Source: Echiichthys vipera (lineage: Eukaryota; Chordata; Actinopteri; Perciformes; Trachinidae). From it: a stretch of 64,000 nucleotides of DNA. The notes under the pieces were generated by a model. It saw only the letters and a program-made list of their open reading frames with translations. It was not told the DNA's origin and did no database searches. Position numbers and translations under genes: made by a program. The stretch spans positions 22,170,085-22,234,084 of the forward strand of contig OY829657.1 of the NCBI GenBank assembly GCA_963691815.1, read 5' to 3'. Shown piece by piece: positions 25,101-37,177 of this stretch; the stretch's first letter is position 1, and each line of letters opens with the position of its first letter.

Positions 25101-28100
25101 TGGGTACAATTGAAAAAAGATGCTGGCACTTAGAAAAAGAAAACCCAATGTGGACACAGGCCCTATCACATTTCTGTATTTCAGAGACAATACTTGCCCT
25201 TTTCCTCCCTCTGGCAGAGTCCTCAGTATTAAGTCAACAACCTATTTTTCATCACACACGGCGTGATTTGTAAAGTTATAATAAAGTGTATATACTACAC
25301 AGTGTATATGTATATGGTGTCTATAAGATTCATGCAGAGGGTAATAATAATAAAAAGGATTTTATCCAAAGTTTTGCTTTTGATATGTCAGAGAGAAACG
25401 TTCTGACACCTTTACAAAGCACAACTTTGAGCACAAACTTGTGCATCAGAAACTTTAATAAATGAGACCCCTGGTGTAAACAAACCTAAATCAAATTTGT
25501 GTTTCTTCTAACCTACTGTATACCCTGAGGCCATGGTGCGCATTTGTGAAGTATCTCTAAAATGTGTAAAGCACATTGCAGCTGGCAATGGCTGGAAAGG
25601 CTGGCAGTAAAGGACTGTATGTGAGCCACAGAATTATTTTTTAAAACTAGCAAAAATATCAAAAAAGTATGTGAAAGTAAGCTGGGATAATTTGAAAAAT
25701 CACTGCATCATCATCATCCTCTCACCCACATTGCTTGTTTTGACAAAAAAAGACTCAGGCAGTCATCCTTTTACAAAGTGAGACTCCAGCTGCCTGTGTG
25801 CCACCTGTGCTTTGCATATGGCAGCTGTAATTGATGCCAGTCTCCATGTTTTGGGTCAACAGCTAAGTGGAACAGACCTCCTGCGGTCTCACATACCTTA
25901 GCTGTTGGGTCCATAGCTGCTGCTGCTGCGGGCTGATAAGAAGCTAAAATGCTGACCACCAGACAGGAAGCTGAGTACAGTGTTTCTTAATCTTTCCTCG
26001 ACATTTTTAGATCCCCGAATTCTTCTTTCCGTTCATTTAGTTTAAACAATGCAGAGCGAGCACCATTTATTTATATTCCTACTAAAGATAAATGTTTTTA
26101 AACTCTTTTTTAAGTCTTTTTAAATCGAAAACAAGGCAAAATGAATTCTAAGTTCTTCTCCAGACATCAACCCTCCTGTGTCTTTTAACAACTACATTTC
26201 CATGTTAAGAATGAATAACTTGAGTTATTTTCTTTGCTGTTAAAGGTTTGTATACATCAGTAAACACAGGAGTAAAACAGGTCTGTATTTGAAGTTATAG
26301 TTGATAGGGACTATATTAATTAATTTATTATTTTAATTTTATCTAGTACGTAGAGTATAAGTGAATATACGTGACAGAAAAACAAAATCTAACTAGATGA
26401 CATCAAGAGAAGCGAATGTTTGAATGAAACGAGAGTAGACATGAGATATACTCACTGAGCACCACATATCAGCAGTAAACTTAATTGTGGTTCTGCAATG
26501 TCCATTAGGGCCTCCTCAACCTTTTACCACATTAAGTTCAAGGTAAAACTATTATGATACAAACAAACGAGACCATGACTGATGTGAGCAGCTTGTTACT
26601 GCTGTTGCATTCTTACGGCGTAGTTTTTGTGTCGTGCTAGCTTACCTTAATATACATTTCTGTTGTTCTTTGGCCTCCTTCTTCTTATTCTTCAAAAAGA
26701 CATTCAGAGAAAAGCCAGCATGGAAGAAGAAGAGCTGGCTCTAAAAATGACCACAAGAAAATTACAAGGACTCTTTCTGTCAGGTTTGATTTCTTGGCAG
26801 GAAGTTAAAACACTCACTAAGATAGTGGCAAATATGCAAATATTATCACTGTATGTCACATAATCCAAACAGGTGACACTCAGTCCCACAAGTATGAGCA
26901 GCCGCCACTATCATTACATTAGCATCATTAAAGGAGGACATTTTGCTAATGATGCTAGAGGTGAACCAGCACTGGAAACTTCCAACACCATAAAAATGTT
27001 ACTTAGGAACTGTGCTGAAGTGTGAGAAACTTACATGGATGTATTATTAGAAATGGAAAAGGGTGCCGCCACTCAGCCTTTCAGCCACTTCAGGTACCGC
27101 AAAAAAACTTTTTTGGCATATACGCCAGGCAAGCAAATCTCATTGGATTGAATAGGTGCCATTTTCAATAAAGCATCCACTTCTAATAATACATCCATGA
27201 AAACGTCCTCTAGATAGCAACACAACAAAGCTGCAAAGCGTGAAATGTATTAACTAATCAACACCTCAAGCATTATAACCTCCTGCCAAACTGGCATTTA
27301 ATCTAAGAGATTACCGTCCAAGTAAATTAGTGAATTATTTTCAAAATGGGAGGAAAATGCTTACAAATAGAGCTCACATGTTCATAACAGTATGAATGAT
27401 TTATTACCATCTTAGTTGAGAGTGAGGAGGAGGGGAAAAAAATAGTAATACAGAATCTGACAGATTTTGATAAAGTGTTCCTTTAAAGCAGGTTTCACTG
27501 TATGTTTCACAGTCAGCCACTCTGACGCTCACTTAGTTGATAATTTGGGATCCACAATGGGCTAATTTCTCTAAGCAGCAATCTGGGAAAAAATACTAAT
27601 AGCATTTTTTCACAAGCTGCAGTCTGTAGGGAACTTTTATTTAGATTTTTAATTAAACGGCCAATATCAAACCAAAAGCAAGGCCAGAACTACTATTTTC
27701 ACCTGAGCATCAACTTATTAGGTAGGTCTATGTAAGTCATAAATAAGTCATAAACAAGTCACAGTGTGCTCTATACCTACTCTGTAAAGTGTCCTGAGAT
27801 AACTTTTGTTATGAATTGGCACTATAAATAAAATTGAATTGACTTATTAGGATGAGGATTTTAGGGAAACCTTAAAAAACAACAAGTCCTTAGCAGTTGT
27901 AGTAAATGGGAGACTGGTTCTTACTCTCCTTGGTTGGCAACTCACAATGTTAGTGTAAGGGGGTATTTAAGAACCATTATATTTACGGTTTAATGCTCAC
28001 AATGTGGTGATATTAATTTCTCTGTCTACTTCCCAACGTGTTGTATTGTGGCCTGGCGTATCATTTTCACAGTGAAAAGCCCATTTGTGTCTTTTGAACT

Positions 28101-29218
28101 GGTTAGCTTTTAACTCGTCTCTGCCAAAAATCCACACTTGCTTTCTATTTCACATCAGTAGGCTTTTCGTTACGATATGTGTGTTATGTTTTAATAACGC
28201 CTGTGTCATGCATGAGGGGGAAGTAATTGCATGAAAGATGCACAGACACTAACATTCCTCAGATCATGTAGTGACTGGATCACCATGGTAACCATATTAT
28301 AAATACAAATGCAAGTTCAATGCTCACAAATGTGTACAATTATCTGTGCTTAGTATATACAGTACATGACTGAAATACAACAGCCTGTAGTGAAATATCA
28401 CAACAGAAAATGTACAAAACAGCAATCTAAGATGTCTGTCATGTCCAGCATTATCACTTACATTAGGTTTCCAACTTTAAATACGAGTAATAGTGAGCTA
28501 CAACAAATATATCAAGTCACAAAAATATATTGTAACTTGGCTTACTTCTAATACACTGATAACATATTGCAACACATCACTTACCATAAATTATACAACA
28601 CTAACAGTAGGATAGCCTTCACACTACAACACCAGCTACATGTTGTTTCCATGGCTACCAGGAGCAGAGCAAGAGGACAATCATCATTTTATATTTTCAA
28701 AGATTCAGATTTTAAATTTTTTTTCGCCACTATGGAAAACTTAAAACACAAAAAATAATAATAGGCAGAAACTATACTACTAGATAATTTACCCATTTCA
28801 AATGTACTCCTTAGTTTAGCAGAACCCCATACAATATTGTTTTTGTTATTCTTCATTATTTTTTCTGTCTTTGTACATTTTAAATGATGTTATCATTACT
28901 TCGACATTTAGAAATACAGTTTTGGTATTGTGTATAACCCTTGAACATGTAAAGTTATGTTTAGAATAAATCTTTTCATTGAAAAATAGAACGTTGTGTT
29001 ATCATTGCAAGAGGCTAATGTGGCTAGCGTCATCGCCCTGGGGTAATTAACTTCATTACTTCACAATACATGAACATATAGTACAAATGTTTTCCTGACC
29101 ACATACTATACACACATTCACCTTTCAAACTGGTAAACGTTAAACATTGAAGGAAGGCATACCTGAAAAAAGGAGTATTCGCGTGAAAGACGCACAGAAA
29201 CAAACTTTTCTCATGCAT
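22161..29218. other. intergenic region, left part
   Basis: Mostly unique-looking AT-rich DNA between the convergent genes. 22.62-23.15 kb is GC-richer and open in some frames (see findings). 24.93-25.17 kb holds phrases (cccattgggtacaattgaa, gatgctggcactta) of what I take to be a dispersed repeat. A LINE or SINE tail lies at 27.72-27.85 kb. I recognise no gene. Confidence 0.6.
27720..27845 (+). repeat. retroposon 3'-tail repeat, copy 1
   Basis: Shares ctatacctactctgtaaag, tgtcctgagataa and ggcactataaataaa with the copy at 50.01-50.13 kb, in the same orientation. It ends in ttgaattga, a simple-repeat tail typical of fish LINE or SINE 3' ends. Confidence 0.7.
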
Positions 29219-29516
29219 CTGCGGTCAAGCCAGCCGCCAATTAGTATATGTTGCGTGTCTATTACTGCACTTACGGTACGGGTGCCCGACTTGGCCAAAA
29301 TTGGATGGGAAAGCAGTTTTTTATACCCTGTGCAGATTTCCTGATCCTGAATTTTTTTTTTCAAACCTCCTATGGAATCATTTTAATGCATTCTTGAATA
29401 TCAGGAAATTTGCACAAACTGCTTTCCCATCCACTTTGGCCAGGTCGGGCACCCGTACTGTAAGTGCACTAATAGACACGCAACAGATACTAAGTGGCGG
29501 CTGGATTGACCGCAGT
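29219..29516. repeat. large imperfect inverted repeat (foldback)
   Basis: The left arm, about 29219-29347, and the right arm, about 29398-29516, are inverted copies with a spacer of about 50 bp containing a T run. Shared phrases, on opposite strands, include gctttcccatcca, gtcgggcacccgta and aatagacacgcaac. The left arm has about 10 extra bases next to the T-rich part. There are no recognisable coding ends. A transcript would form a long hairpin. Confidence 0.85.
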
Positions 29517-29987
29517 GACTGTGTGGTTGCAGGTGCTGAGCCCTATGCTAACTATTCCTAGTGTTAGGATTACACTATGAACAGAAAACACGAGAAAACA
29601 CAAACATATTGTAGTACCACTGCTGCAACTGTCAAAGCACGAGGATAAGGAATACAACTTTTATATATATTTTAAAAAATAGCAGCGACACAACAGAGCT
29701 TTTAATGTGAAAATCCAATTTCAAATACAGCAACCTGAACATTCAGACAAACGAAGAGTTGTGACGATACGAACTTACCGGCGGTAGGTTACCTTCTTAG
29801 CAGCTTTTTAGGAACAGAAACGCACAATTTATTCCTTAAAGAGAGTTATTTTCCAATACATTCAACTCCTGCCAACTCGAGTGGCAGGCCGCAGCCGTTA
29901 GTACTTGGCCAACTCTGTCAAATCAAAGATGGCGCTGTATTTCTTCATCGCTCTCCGATGGTAGTTTCTTTCAGCAGCAGTGCACTC

Positions 29988-30006
29988 AGTGCTGCCCCCT
30001 GGAGGT
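29988..30006 (-). promoter_or_regulatory. CTCF-like motif
   Basis: On the - strand the site reads CCTCCAGGGGGCAGCAC, matching the CTCF core (CCASYAGRKGGCRS) with one mismatch at the third core position. It lies between the two convergent genes. This is a motif match only. Confidence 0.35.
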
Positions 30007-30184
30007 CTCTCATTTCGGTTTGTTTTAGTCGACGTTGACAACAGACAGACGTTCAACAAATAATGGACATTCTTACACAAAGTAAAAAAGATATGTAAAC
30101 ATAATAAATGAACAATGGCAACAATAAGTAACATCTTTATCAAGGGGGGAAATCATTATTTAAAATATAGTAATAAGCGTTCAC

Positions 30185-30204
30185 TTTTTTTTTTTTTTTT
30201 TTTT
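30185..30204. repeat. poly-T tract
   Basis: About twenty T residues in a row following gcgttcac. It could be the A-tail of a minus-strand retroposed copy, but I do not recognise the body upstream. Confidence 0.8.
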
Positions 30205-31680
30205 ACAAATTGAGTTGAATCTGAAAGATGACATTTTGGAAAGACTTGGAGAATCCTGCCAAATAATGAAAAATACATACTTATATAATTCCTTAAAGAG
30301 TGGCAGACCTGTGATTTGATAGTGTATTTTTTTAATATCCTTACTAAAATAAAAAAATGTTCAGGCTCTGTAATATGGCTATCCATGGCCGTGATACTGG
30401 ACAGTCATGGAAACCAAGTCCCAATTATTTGACCAACAGCTTCATTTCTGCCAGTTTCTCAATTGTCCTACTTTTGTTCCACTGATAGAACTGTTTCATC
30501 TTATAAACATTAATTTATTCCATTTCTAATAGGCTACATGTTCTTCTTTATGGATGGAGTTTTCCAGTTGATGGAGTTATAAGCAACTAAATGGCCCTTT
30601 TGGTGAGATTGTTGCATCAACTGCTATTTTCAAAGACAACAATTACTGTATATTTTAGTCTCAATTCTTAAACCAATACAGACGGGAAATCCTTAAAAAT
30701 TAAACATCTACAATTCCCTGATAACTGGACAGACTTCATCTGCTATGAAAGATCAAGCTATGTGATCGAAAGCTCCTCAATGGCTCCTAAATGGGCCATT
30801 TGGTGAGATTAATTTAACTTTCAAAAAGATTGGGTTTTCAAAGTCAGGCATCCTAGCTGCTAAAAAAAAATGTTATTTGTAGAAACATAAAACAAGTCAT
30901 GCAGATATATTATAGCCATTCTGTGGTGTTAGAAACATCTGCTATGATAAAAGTCATTTTAGGAGACACCTGTTTATTTGTTTTGGAGTACCTGCATATT
31001 AGCAAACAGGTTTTCATTCCCGGTATGGATTTACTGCAGATTAATTGAGTGAAACCCTTCAACTTAACAACTACTGAGGGGGAAAAACATCATCATAAGT
31101 CAGAAGCTGACAGCTCAGTATATAGGATGAAACGAGGGCGGATAGACTGGAACAACTCCTCTGAGAAATGTTGACTAATTGTTATAATGCGTCTAATGCT
31201 GTCAGCAAGACGAGAGAGAGGGAAAAAAATAACGTCTGCAACAAGAAAAGACAAATGCAGCATTTCTCAGAATACAGTGTAACCTCAGTTCAGCATATTT
31301 CAAATACAACGGGGGAAATTTTTACAGACGTTATTGCCCCCGACAGCTCTGCTGAAAAAACGTCTGAATCAACGCTGAGGAGAGATAATTATATTAGACT
31401 GTTTGGTGAAAGCAATAAAGACTAGATGACCTGGAAATGGGTAGAGGAATGTAAAGTCTGCAAACAATCTTAGCCTACGAAGAATTAGACTCGAGGGGGT
31501 GGGGGTGGTTTCATAAACAGCATCACCATAATGTGAAGGAGGGGGGAAAAAATAAGAGACTCATTATCGTCCAACTGCAAGAGAGCAGCAGTGCACGGGC
31601 TGTCAAAATGATCAGGATGGATTTAGCCAAAGACTTGAAATCAAAGTGCAGCAACTAATCATCTGTTTACACCGTAGAAG
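30205..31680. other. intergenic, nothing recognised
   Basis: AT-rich sequence with no coding frame, repeat or motif that I can name. Two phrases (aaatggccctttt and aaatgggccatttggtgaga) near 30590 and 30790 are alike and may be a small internal duplication. Confidence 0.5.
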
Positions 31681-32422
31681 AGTTCCTGAGGTGGGGGAGG
31701 GAGAGAAAACAAGGTCGGACCAGGCAGTGGAGAAAGAAGGAGAAGGTGATAGGAAAAGAGTGAGATAAAGGCAGGAGGACAGAATATGATGGAGAAGAAT
31801 GGAAGAAAAGAAGTGGAGGGAGGAAACAAAAGGAAAGAAGAGAGAAGCCAGAGACAAACAGTTAGTGAGACAATAAGGAAAAAGATGGAGGGAACAGAAA
31901 GGAGGGATGGAGTGTTAGAAGACAGGGCAAGAAGAGAAATATACAAAGTACTGGAGAAGCGTCTTAGTAATAGAAAAAGAAAGAAAGAGAGAGAAGGAGG
32001 AGACAAGGAGAATATTCAGAGAGGGAAGAAAGGAATAAAGGAAGGAGGGAAAAGGGATGGAGAGGGAGAGAAGACATTTTAAGGAAGACAAGAGTGAAAA
32101 AACAAATGGAGAGGCAGGAGTGATAAGGGAGGAAGTAAAGAGTGGGTGAAAAAAAAGAAAAAGTAACAGTTGAAAGGGAGGGAGGAAAAGGAGAAGAAAA
32201 AGGTGTAGCGGGGAGGAGGAAGTAGAAAAAGAAAGAGGGGGCGATGAAAAGATATAGGACAGAGGAAGAGGAAAGAAGGGAGAGGTGACAGAGATGGAGG
32301 TGATGGAAAAATTAAAAATAAATATTGAAGGATGAGATGAGTGGGAGATGGGGAGAGGAGAAATTGGGACGGAAGATAGAGAAAAGGGTGTCAGACAAAG
32401 CGTGACAGAGTATGAGAAGAGG

Positions 32423-32463
<41 letters not shown>

Positions 32464-32640
32464 GAGAGCCGAGAGGCGAAAGAAAAAGATCATGAGTGAA
32501 AAGAGGAGAAGAGAGTGGGAGAGAGAAACAAAAAAGAGACACGAGGCAAGGGAGAAAAAGGAAGGGAGGTAGGGGAAGGTGGAAGACATGGAGATTAAAG
32601 GGAGAGAAAGAATGAAAGAGAGATGCAGGATGACTGGTGA
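31681..32640 (+). repeat. long homopurine-biased tract
   Basis: Nearly 1 kb in which the + strand is overwhelmingly A and G (gaagga, gggaga, aaagaa phrases), with scattered T and C, and a pure (GA)n run at 32426-32458. Its complement lacks stop codons for long stretches, which creates spurious long frames on the - strand. It lies intergenically, upstream in coordinates of the V-SINE-like copy. Confidence 0.9.
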
Positions 32641-33285
32641 TGAATAATTGTTGGTGAGAACACAGCGGCTCACCAAAACTCAGCCTCTGCTGCCGCCGCT
32701 TAGCTGGAGGGCTGGGAAACATCAACAGCAGCATTAAAAATAGCAGCCATTATTTGCAAAGAGGCCCGGGGAAAAAGTGTATTTACAAATAATAATTCTC
32801 CACATTTGTTTCTAGCTGTTTCAGCCAACAATACGACAGTCCAACAAGAGGGAAGAACCTTTGGTCTCTCACTTTTGATCCACAGTGAGACATCATGACA
32901 CCTGCTGAGCAGATTGACTTGAAACTTTAGAGGCGGAGATGTTTATTATCCCCTGGTGATGAGTACTAAAAATGTTCCCGATCCCCCAAAACTTTCCTCT
33001 AGTGTTACCTTCAGCTCGCTCAACCCAAGTTCATCATCTCTCAAACTCGTGATCCTCACTCCCGGTCTCTGGTGACCTCCTGACCTTAGACTTTAGTTAT
33101 AAAAGTTTCCTCTTCTACACATATAATATAAGTGGGAGAAAACCATGGTCATTTCTGGGCACATGAATCCTCCTCAGAGTAGGAACACTCTTCACTTAGG
33201 ACACTTCACAATCTGGCACTGACAATTTTGTAAATTGAATTACGTTAATTCAAAGTTAAATTTTGAAACCTGAATTTGCAGTAGA

Positions 33286-33601
33286 TATTAATGACCCCCG
33301 ATCCCAGCTGACATCGGGCGTGAGGCGCGGTACACCCTGGACAGGACGCCAGTCTATCACAGGGCACATAGAGACGAACAGAGACAAACAACCATTCACA
33401 CCTACGGGCAATTTAGAGTCATCAATGAACCGAACACCTGCATGTCTTTGGACTGTGGGAGGAAACCGGAGAACCCAGAGAAATCCCACGCAGACACGGG
33501 GAGAACATGCAAACTCCACACAGAAGGGCCCCAGCCCGGATTCGAACCAGAAACCATCTTGCTGTGAGGCGACACTGCTAACCACCACTTCACCGTGCCA
33601 C
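33286..33601 (-). mobile_element. V-SINE-like tRNA-derived SINE
   Basis: On the - strand the head reads GTGGCACGGTG, then GTGGTTAGCAGTGTCGCCTC (A-box region) and GGTTCGAATCC (B box, 33539-33549). The body has GTTTGCATGTTCTCCCCGTG and TTTCCTCCCACAGTCCAAAG, the strongly conserved central part of a very common fish SINE. The tail has ctggcgtcctgtccagg. The family name V-SINE is from memory; the tRNA-headed structure is seen directly. Confidence 0.85.
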
Positions 33602-36600
33602 ATTTAAGATCAATCCTTTTATCAGCATGCTTATGCGCTTACAATAACAATGTCAACATTCAGATGTTTAAAAAAATAGATTTAGAATGCTCACCTTAGT
33701 TTAGAATGCTAACATTTACTAATGAATAGATGTTTGTTTTACAGGTATACAGTCAAAACCAGAGTTAAAATACATCCTGTTTTAAAATGTCAAGGTGCTG
33801 GATCTACAGTGGGTGGGTCATTAAAGGCGTAGCAGACACACCCTCTGTGGACCATGATCGTCTGTACAGAAATGTAAGGTAAGTCAAGATATTTCGGTCT
33901 GTACCATAGTGGTGAACTGACCGACTGATGTTTGCCATTCCTTAAGCTCTGCTAATAGTGTGATTAAAAATCAAACTTCTGAGCAGAGCTAGCCAGAGGA
34001 TGAGCCCTTTTGATTTATTCATCTGAATAAAGTTGCCCTCTCGGTCATCATCACCAGCAGGTCCAATGGTCAACTTCATAAGTAAAAAAAGGAACCCTAA
34101 ATTGGCTGTACTGTAGATATTCAGTCCCCGCATGATGAATTCGTTTTTTACGACGCAACTTAACTATTTATTCCATCACCATCGAACCTAAATTTCTACT
34201 TTTACACAACAGATCTGAAAATGCAATAACCAGATTGCATTTCTTTTCCCTAAAGCATGAACTCTTACCATTTTGGACAGCCCATAAAAAGACTCATCTG
34301 CTGCCAAACTCAAGCCAAAAAAAAAACTTTTTAACGAAGCAGATTGCCATGAAATTTTATGAGGACCATTTATGCTCGTCAGTGGATTTGTGCATTTGAT
34401 TTTAAAGACCCCCTGAACTCCATCCAATGTTACGCTTTGTGATGTGAACATTGCATCCTCAAGGTGCCGCTAACGGGACTTGTGTTTGTAGTTGAGCCAT
34501 CAAAGAGCACAAATTCTAGTGTACTTACTTGAAAGACATCTCACCAGAAAGTGTGCACATTACGAGGCCCCATCCCTCTGGCAATCCGCGCAGACTCAAA
34601 GAAGCTCAACAGGAGGTTGGAAATTGGGTAAAACAAAGTTATCAAGACAAACAGCAATTGGTGGATTTTCACATTTAATAATAGACAAAAATGTTCTGTC
34701 ATTCTTTTATGTACATCAGTAATTACAACTTCAGTATGCTATTATCCTCGAGTTTTACATGTAGTTTCATCAGCTTCTAGTAATGCTTGTTCGTCTTTAC
34801 ACTGCTGTATTACATACAAAATATGCCATGTACTGCAGTCACATTTATAAAAGCCTGGAGAAGTTTGCCATAAATGATTTTTTTTTAAAACCATTCAACA
34901 AATGTCATTCACAATACGTTCTCATTATTTACAAAAAAACAGCAAATGCTAAATTATACATATTAACAAACTACTTCCTCAGTATATATAATGCCGCTAT
35001 ACAAAGACAGAAAGAAAGAGAGGGTAATATTTTTACAATGACCTTATTCCACTGCTTTAATCTGTGCATAAAAGCATTGTAATTACATATTAATGTTGTT
35101 GTTTTGAGCAAAAAAAACAACTACTTTTATTAGGAATATTAGTAAGATTTCCAGTAATGATACTTTTATAAATATGTAGTTGCTGTACATTTCAGTTAAT
35201 GCAGAGATTAATAAGCTGAAATAAGGCCACTGTAAAGTTAAAGTGTTACCCGATAAAGTTCGAGGCTTGGAAAGCAGGGCGAGATAGAGGGAGTCGCTCA
35301 TCTCTTTAAATCAAACCAAATTAGACGCGTACGGTGGCTGGATGGCAGACAGACCGCGTTCAGGGTTCCTACACATTTCCCTTCGCAAACTTTCACACTC
35401 CCTCTCAGATATTTTAAGCGGCTCTGGCCCACTTCACTCTCTGGCAGCTCCAAATGGCAGAGAGGTAATCATCTAGAAAATCTGAACTTTAGGACCCAGG
35501 TTCATGTTTAGCAACAGGGCTGGGCTTCAGTGCATTAGACCGAAGGAAGAAAGTCAAAAGATTGAACCTTTCTCTGGACAGGGAGAAGGTTTGTATTGTG
35601 CTCTTTAAGTTTTGATTTGTCACATCGTTGGGGTCTCAGTTAGGAAATCTGGGACACTCCTCTCTACTGCAGCTTGTGATTCAGGAAAAAAAGGGGCATT
35701 TTTAAATTAAAAAAAATTTTAAATCACCAGCCACACCCACACAAGACTTTTCAGTCGTTTTCTGCTGAGCATAACTGAGCTGAACAGCCAATTCTGACCC
35801 TTTAAAGCCGTACTGGCACCGTGTTTTTTCTTGTTGTGTCAAGCAAATTTTGTTGGAGAACAGGACCGCTAACCAAACTCAGTGACCAATCATGTGTGTT
35901 AAATAGGGCTGCTTCACAAGCAGGAACTTAAACCTGTAGAGTTTTTGACCAGTGTTTTGATGAGTGGGTTAACGCAATACATTATTCCTGCCCGTGATTT
36001 CACAGTATTCCACATCTACAGGTGGGGGTAATAATGAAATATTGGTAGTAATTAATGTGCCAAGAAACAGCAAAGGCAGGGAAAGAGACTGCAAGTGAAC
36101 ATGGATGTAAAGAATGGAATGTTAAAAACAACATATTTTTTGAGGAAGAAAATAGATTCAACATGTTTGTTAGACCTCAAGGATGCATTTCAGTGAGCAA
36201 CACTGATCTCCACAGGGCACTGTGAACGCGATCAGTAAACATTAAAATAAGGCTGAAATCTGTAAGTACGAACAGGAACGTGAAACTAAAAATAAACTCC
36301 AAACAACAGAGATTTAGTAAGAAACAAAAAAATATTAAGAGCTGAACACACCATGCTTTCTATCCAGTTACCAGCACGACAACACAAGTCTTGAATTCAA
36401 GTGTGAGGGAACAGTCACATTCCTATCAAGCAGGACGTCGTATTTAGCATAATGAAGGTTAATGGGACAATATATTGTTATTGTATTTGGATTTTGTGGT
36501 AGTATTGTCCAGCCCTACCATAAAGATCTTATTTAGTCTCAACCTAAAGGGAGTAACAACACTAAAGGGACAGTGAGGGAGAAGTCAATCAAGCGCCGTC

Positions 36601-37171
36601 TGTAAACGCCCACACACCTGAAAAGACGTTGAATCAGCCAAAAATAAATGAAAACGCCTGTGTGGGCGGACCAGGGGTGAAAAGTCTTGAAAAACTGTTG
36701 AAACGGCAACTCTCCTAATCACTTTAGATGCTTAAAGAGTTAGCAGACCTGTGTAGGAACTCTGTGTAGGAACAGAACTGGGTCAAATAGTATTTACAGA
36801 TAATGGAGTTGGTTTTCCGACCTGAAATGGGCTAGTTGAGTTTGTCAAAGATATAATAATCAAACATTATGATTAAAAACAAACATTTCAATGAATTTGT
36901 AGACACTATCAGACCCAGGATCTGTACGTCTGAACCATCAAGTAGAAAAAGTTCTCACGTCTTTCTGAACACATCTTTAAGAAGGCGAACCAGCTCTTAC
37001 GTGGTCTGATCCGTGACCTCTCTGTTACTGTGCTGTGTTAATCACTGAACTGTCCTGTCCTGTCTCCCAGGGCCAGAGGGACGGATGACAGCACGCTGCT
37101 GCTGCTGGGACTTACAAAGCGCTCTCAGTGAGCTCCAGTTTACAGATTTACCTTGGCTGCACAGACAGTAT
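33602..37171. other. intergenic, probable atrn 3' flank
   Basis: No exon recognised. 35.33-35.5 kb is GC-richer and looks unlike the AT-rich neighbours (see findings). A small inverted pair cgcccacaca/tgtgtgggcg lies near 36608 and 36660. A splice-acceptor-like tctcccag precedes an open frame at 37.07 kb, but nothing supports an exon. Confidence 0.5.
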
Positions 37172-37177
37172 TTTATT
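37172..37177 (-). terminator. atrn: candidate distal atrn polyadenylation signal
   Basis: TTTATT on + is AATAAA on -, about 3.5 kb beyond the atrn stop, followed downstream by TGTCTGTG on the - strand, a plausible downstream element. An alternative AATAAA lies at 38810-38815. Which one is used cannot be told from sequence. Confidence 0.25.

Noticed and set aside
26663..26863. Frame with KDIQRKASMEEEELALKM flanked by acceptor-like and donor-like words
   Set aside because: No recognised homology and no partner exon; splice-like words this weak arise by chance.
29927..29972. Short frame aagATGGCGCTG on +, resembling a first exon (MALYFFIALRW)
   Set aside because: Ends after 11 codons without a good donor; no support as a gene.
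31915..32676. A 253-codon frame on the - strand, rich in Ser, Leu and Phe
   Set aside because: It is the complement of a purine tract; pyrimidine-rich sequence cannot easily form stops, and composition explains the residues.
33256..33607. Frames of about 115 codons on both strands
   Set aside because: They coincide with a tRNA-derived SINE; no coding family.
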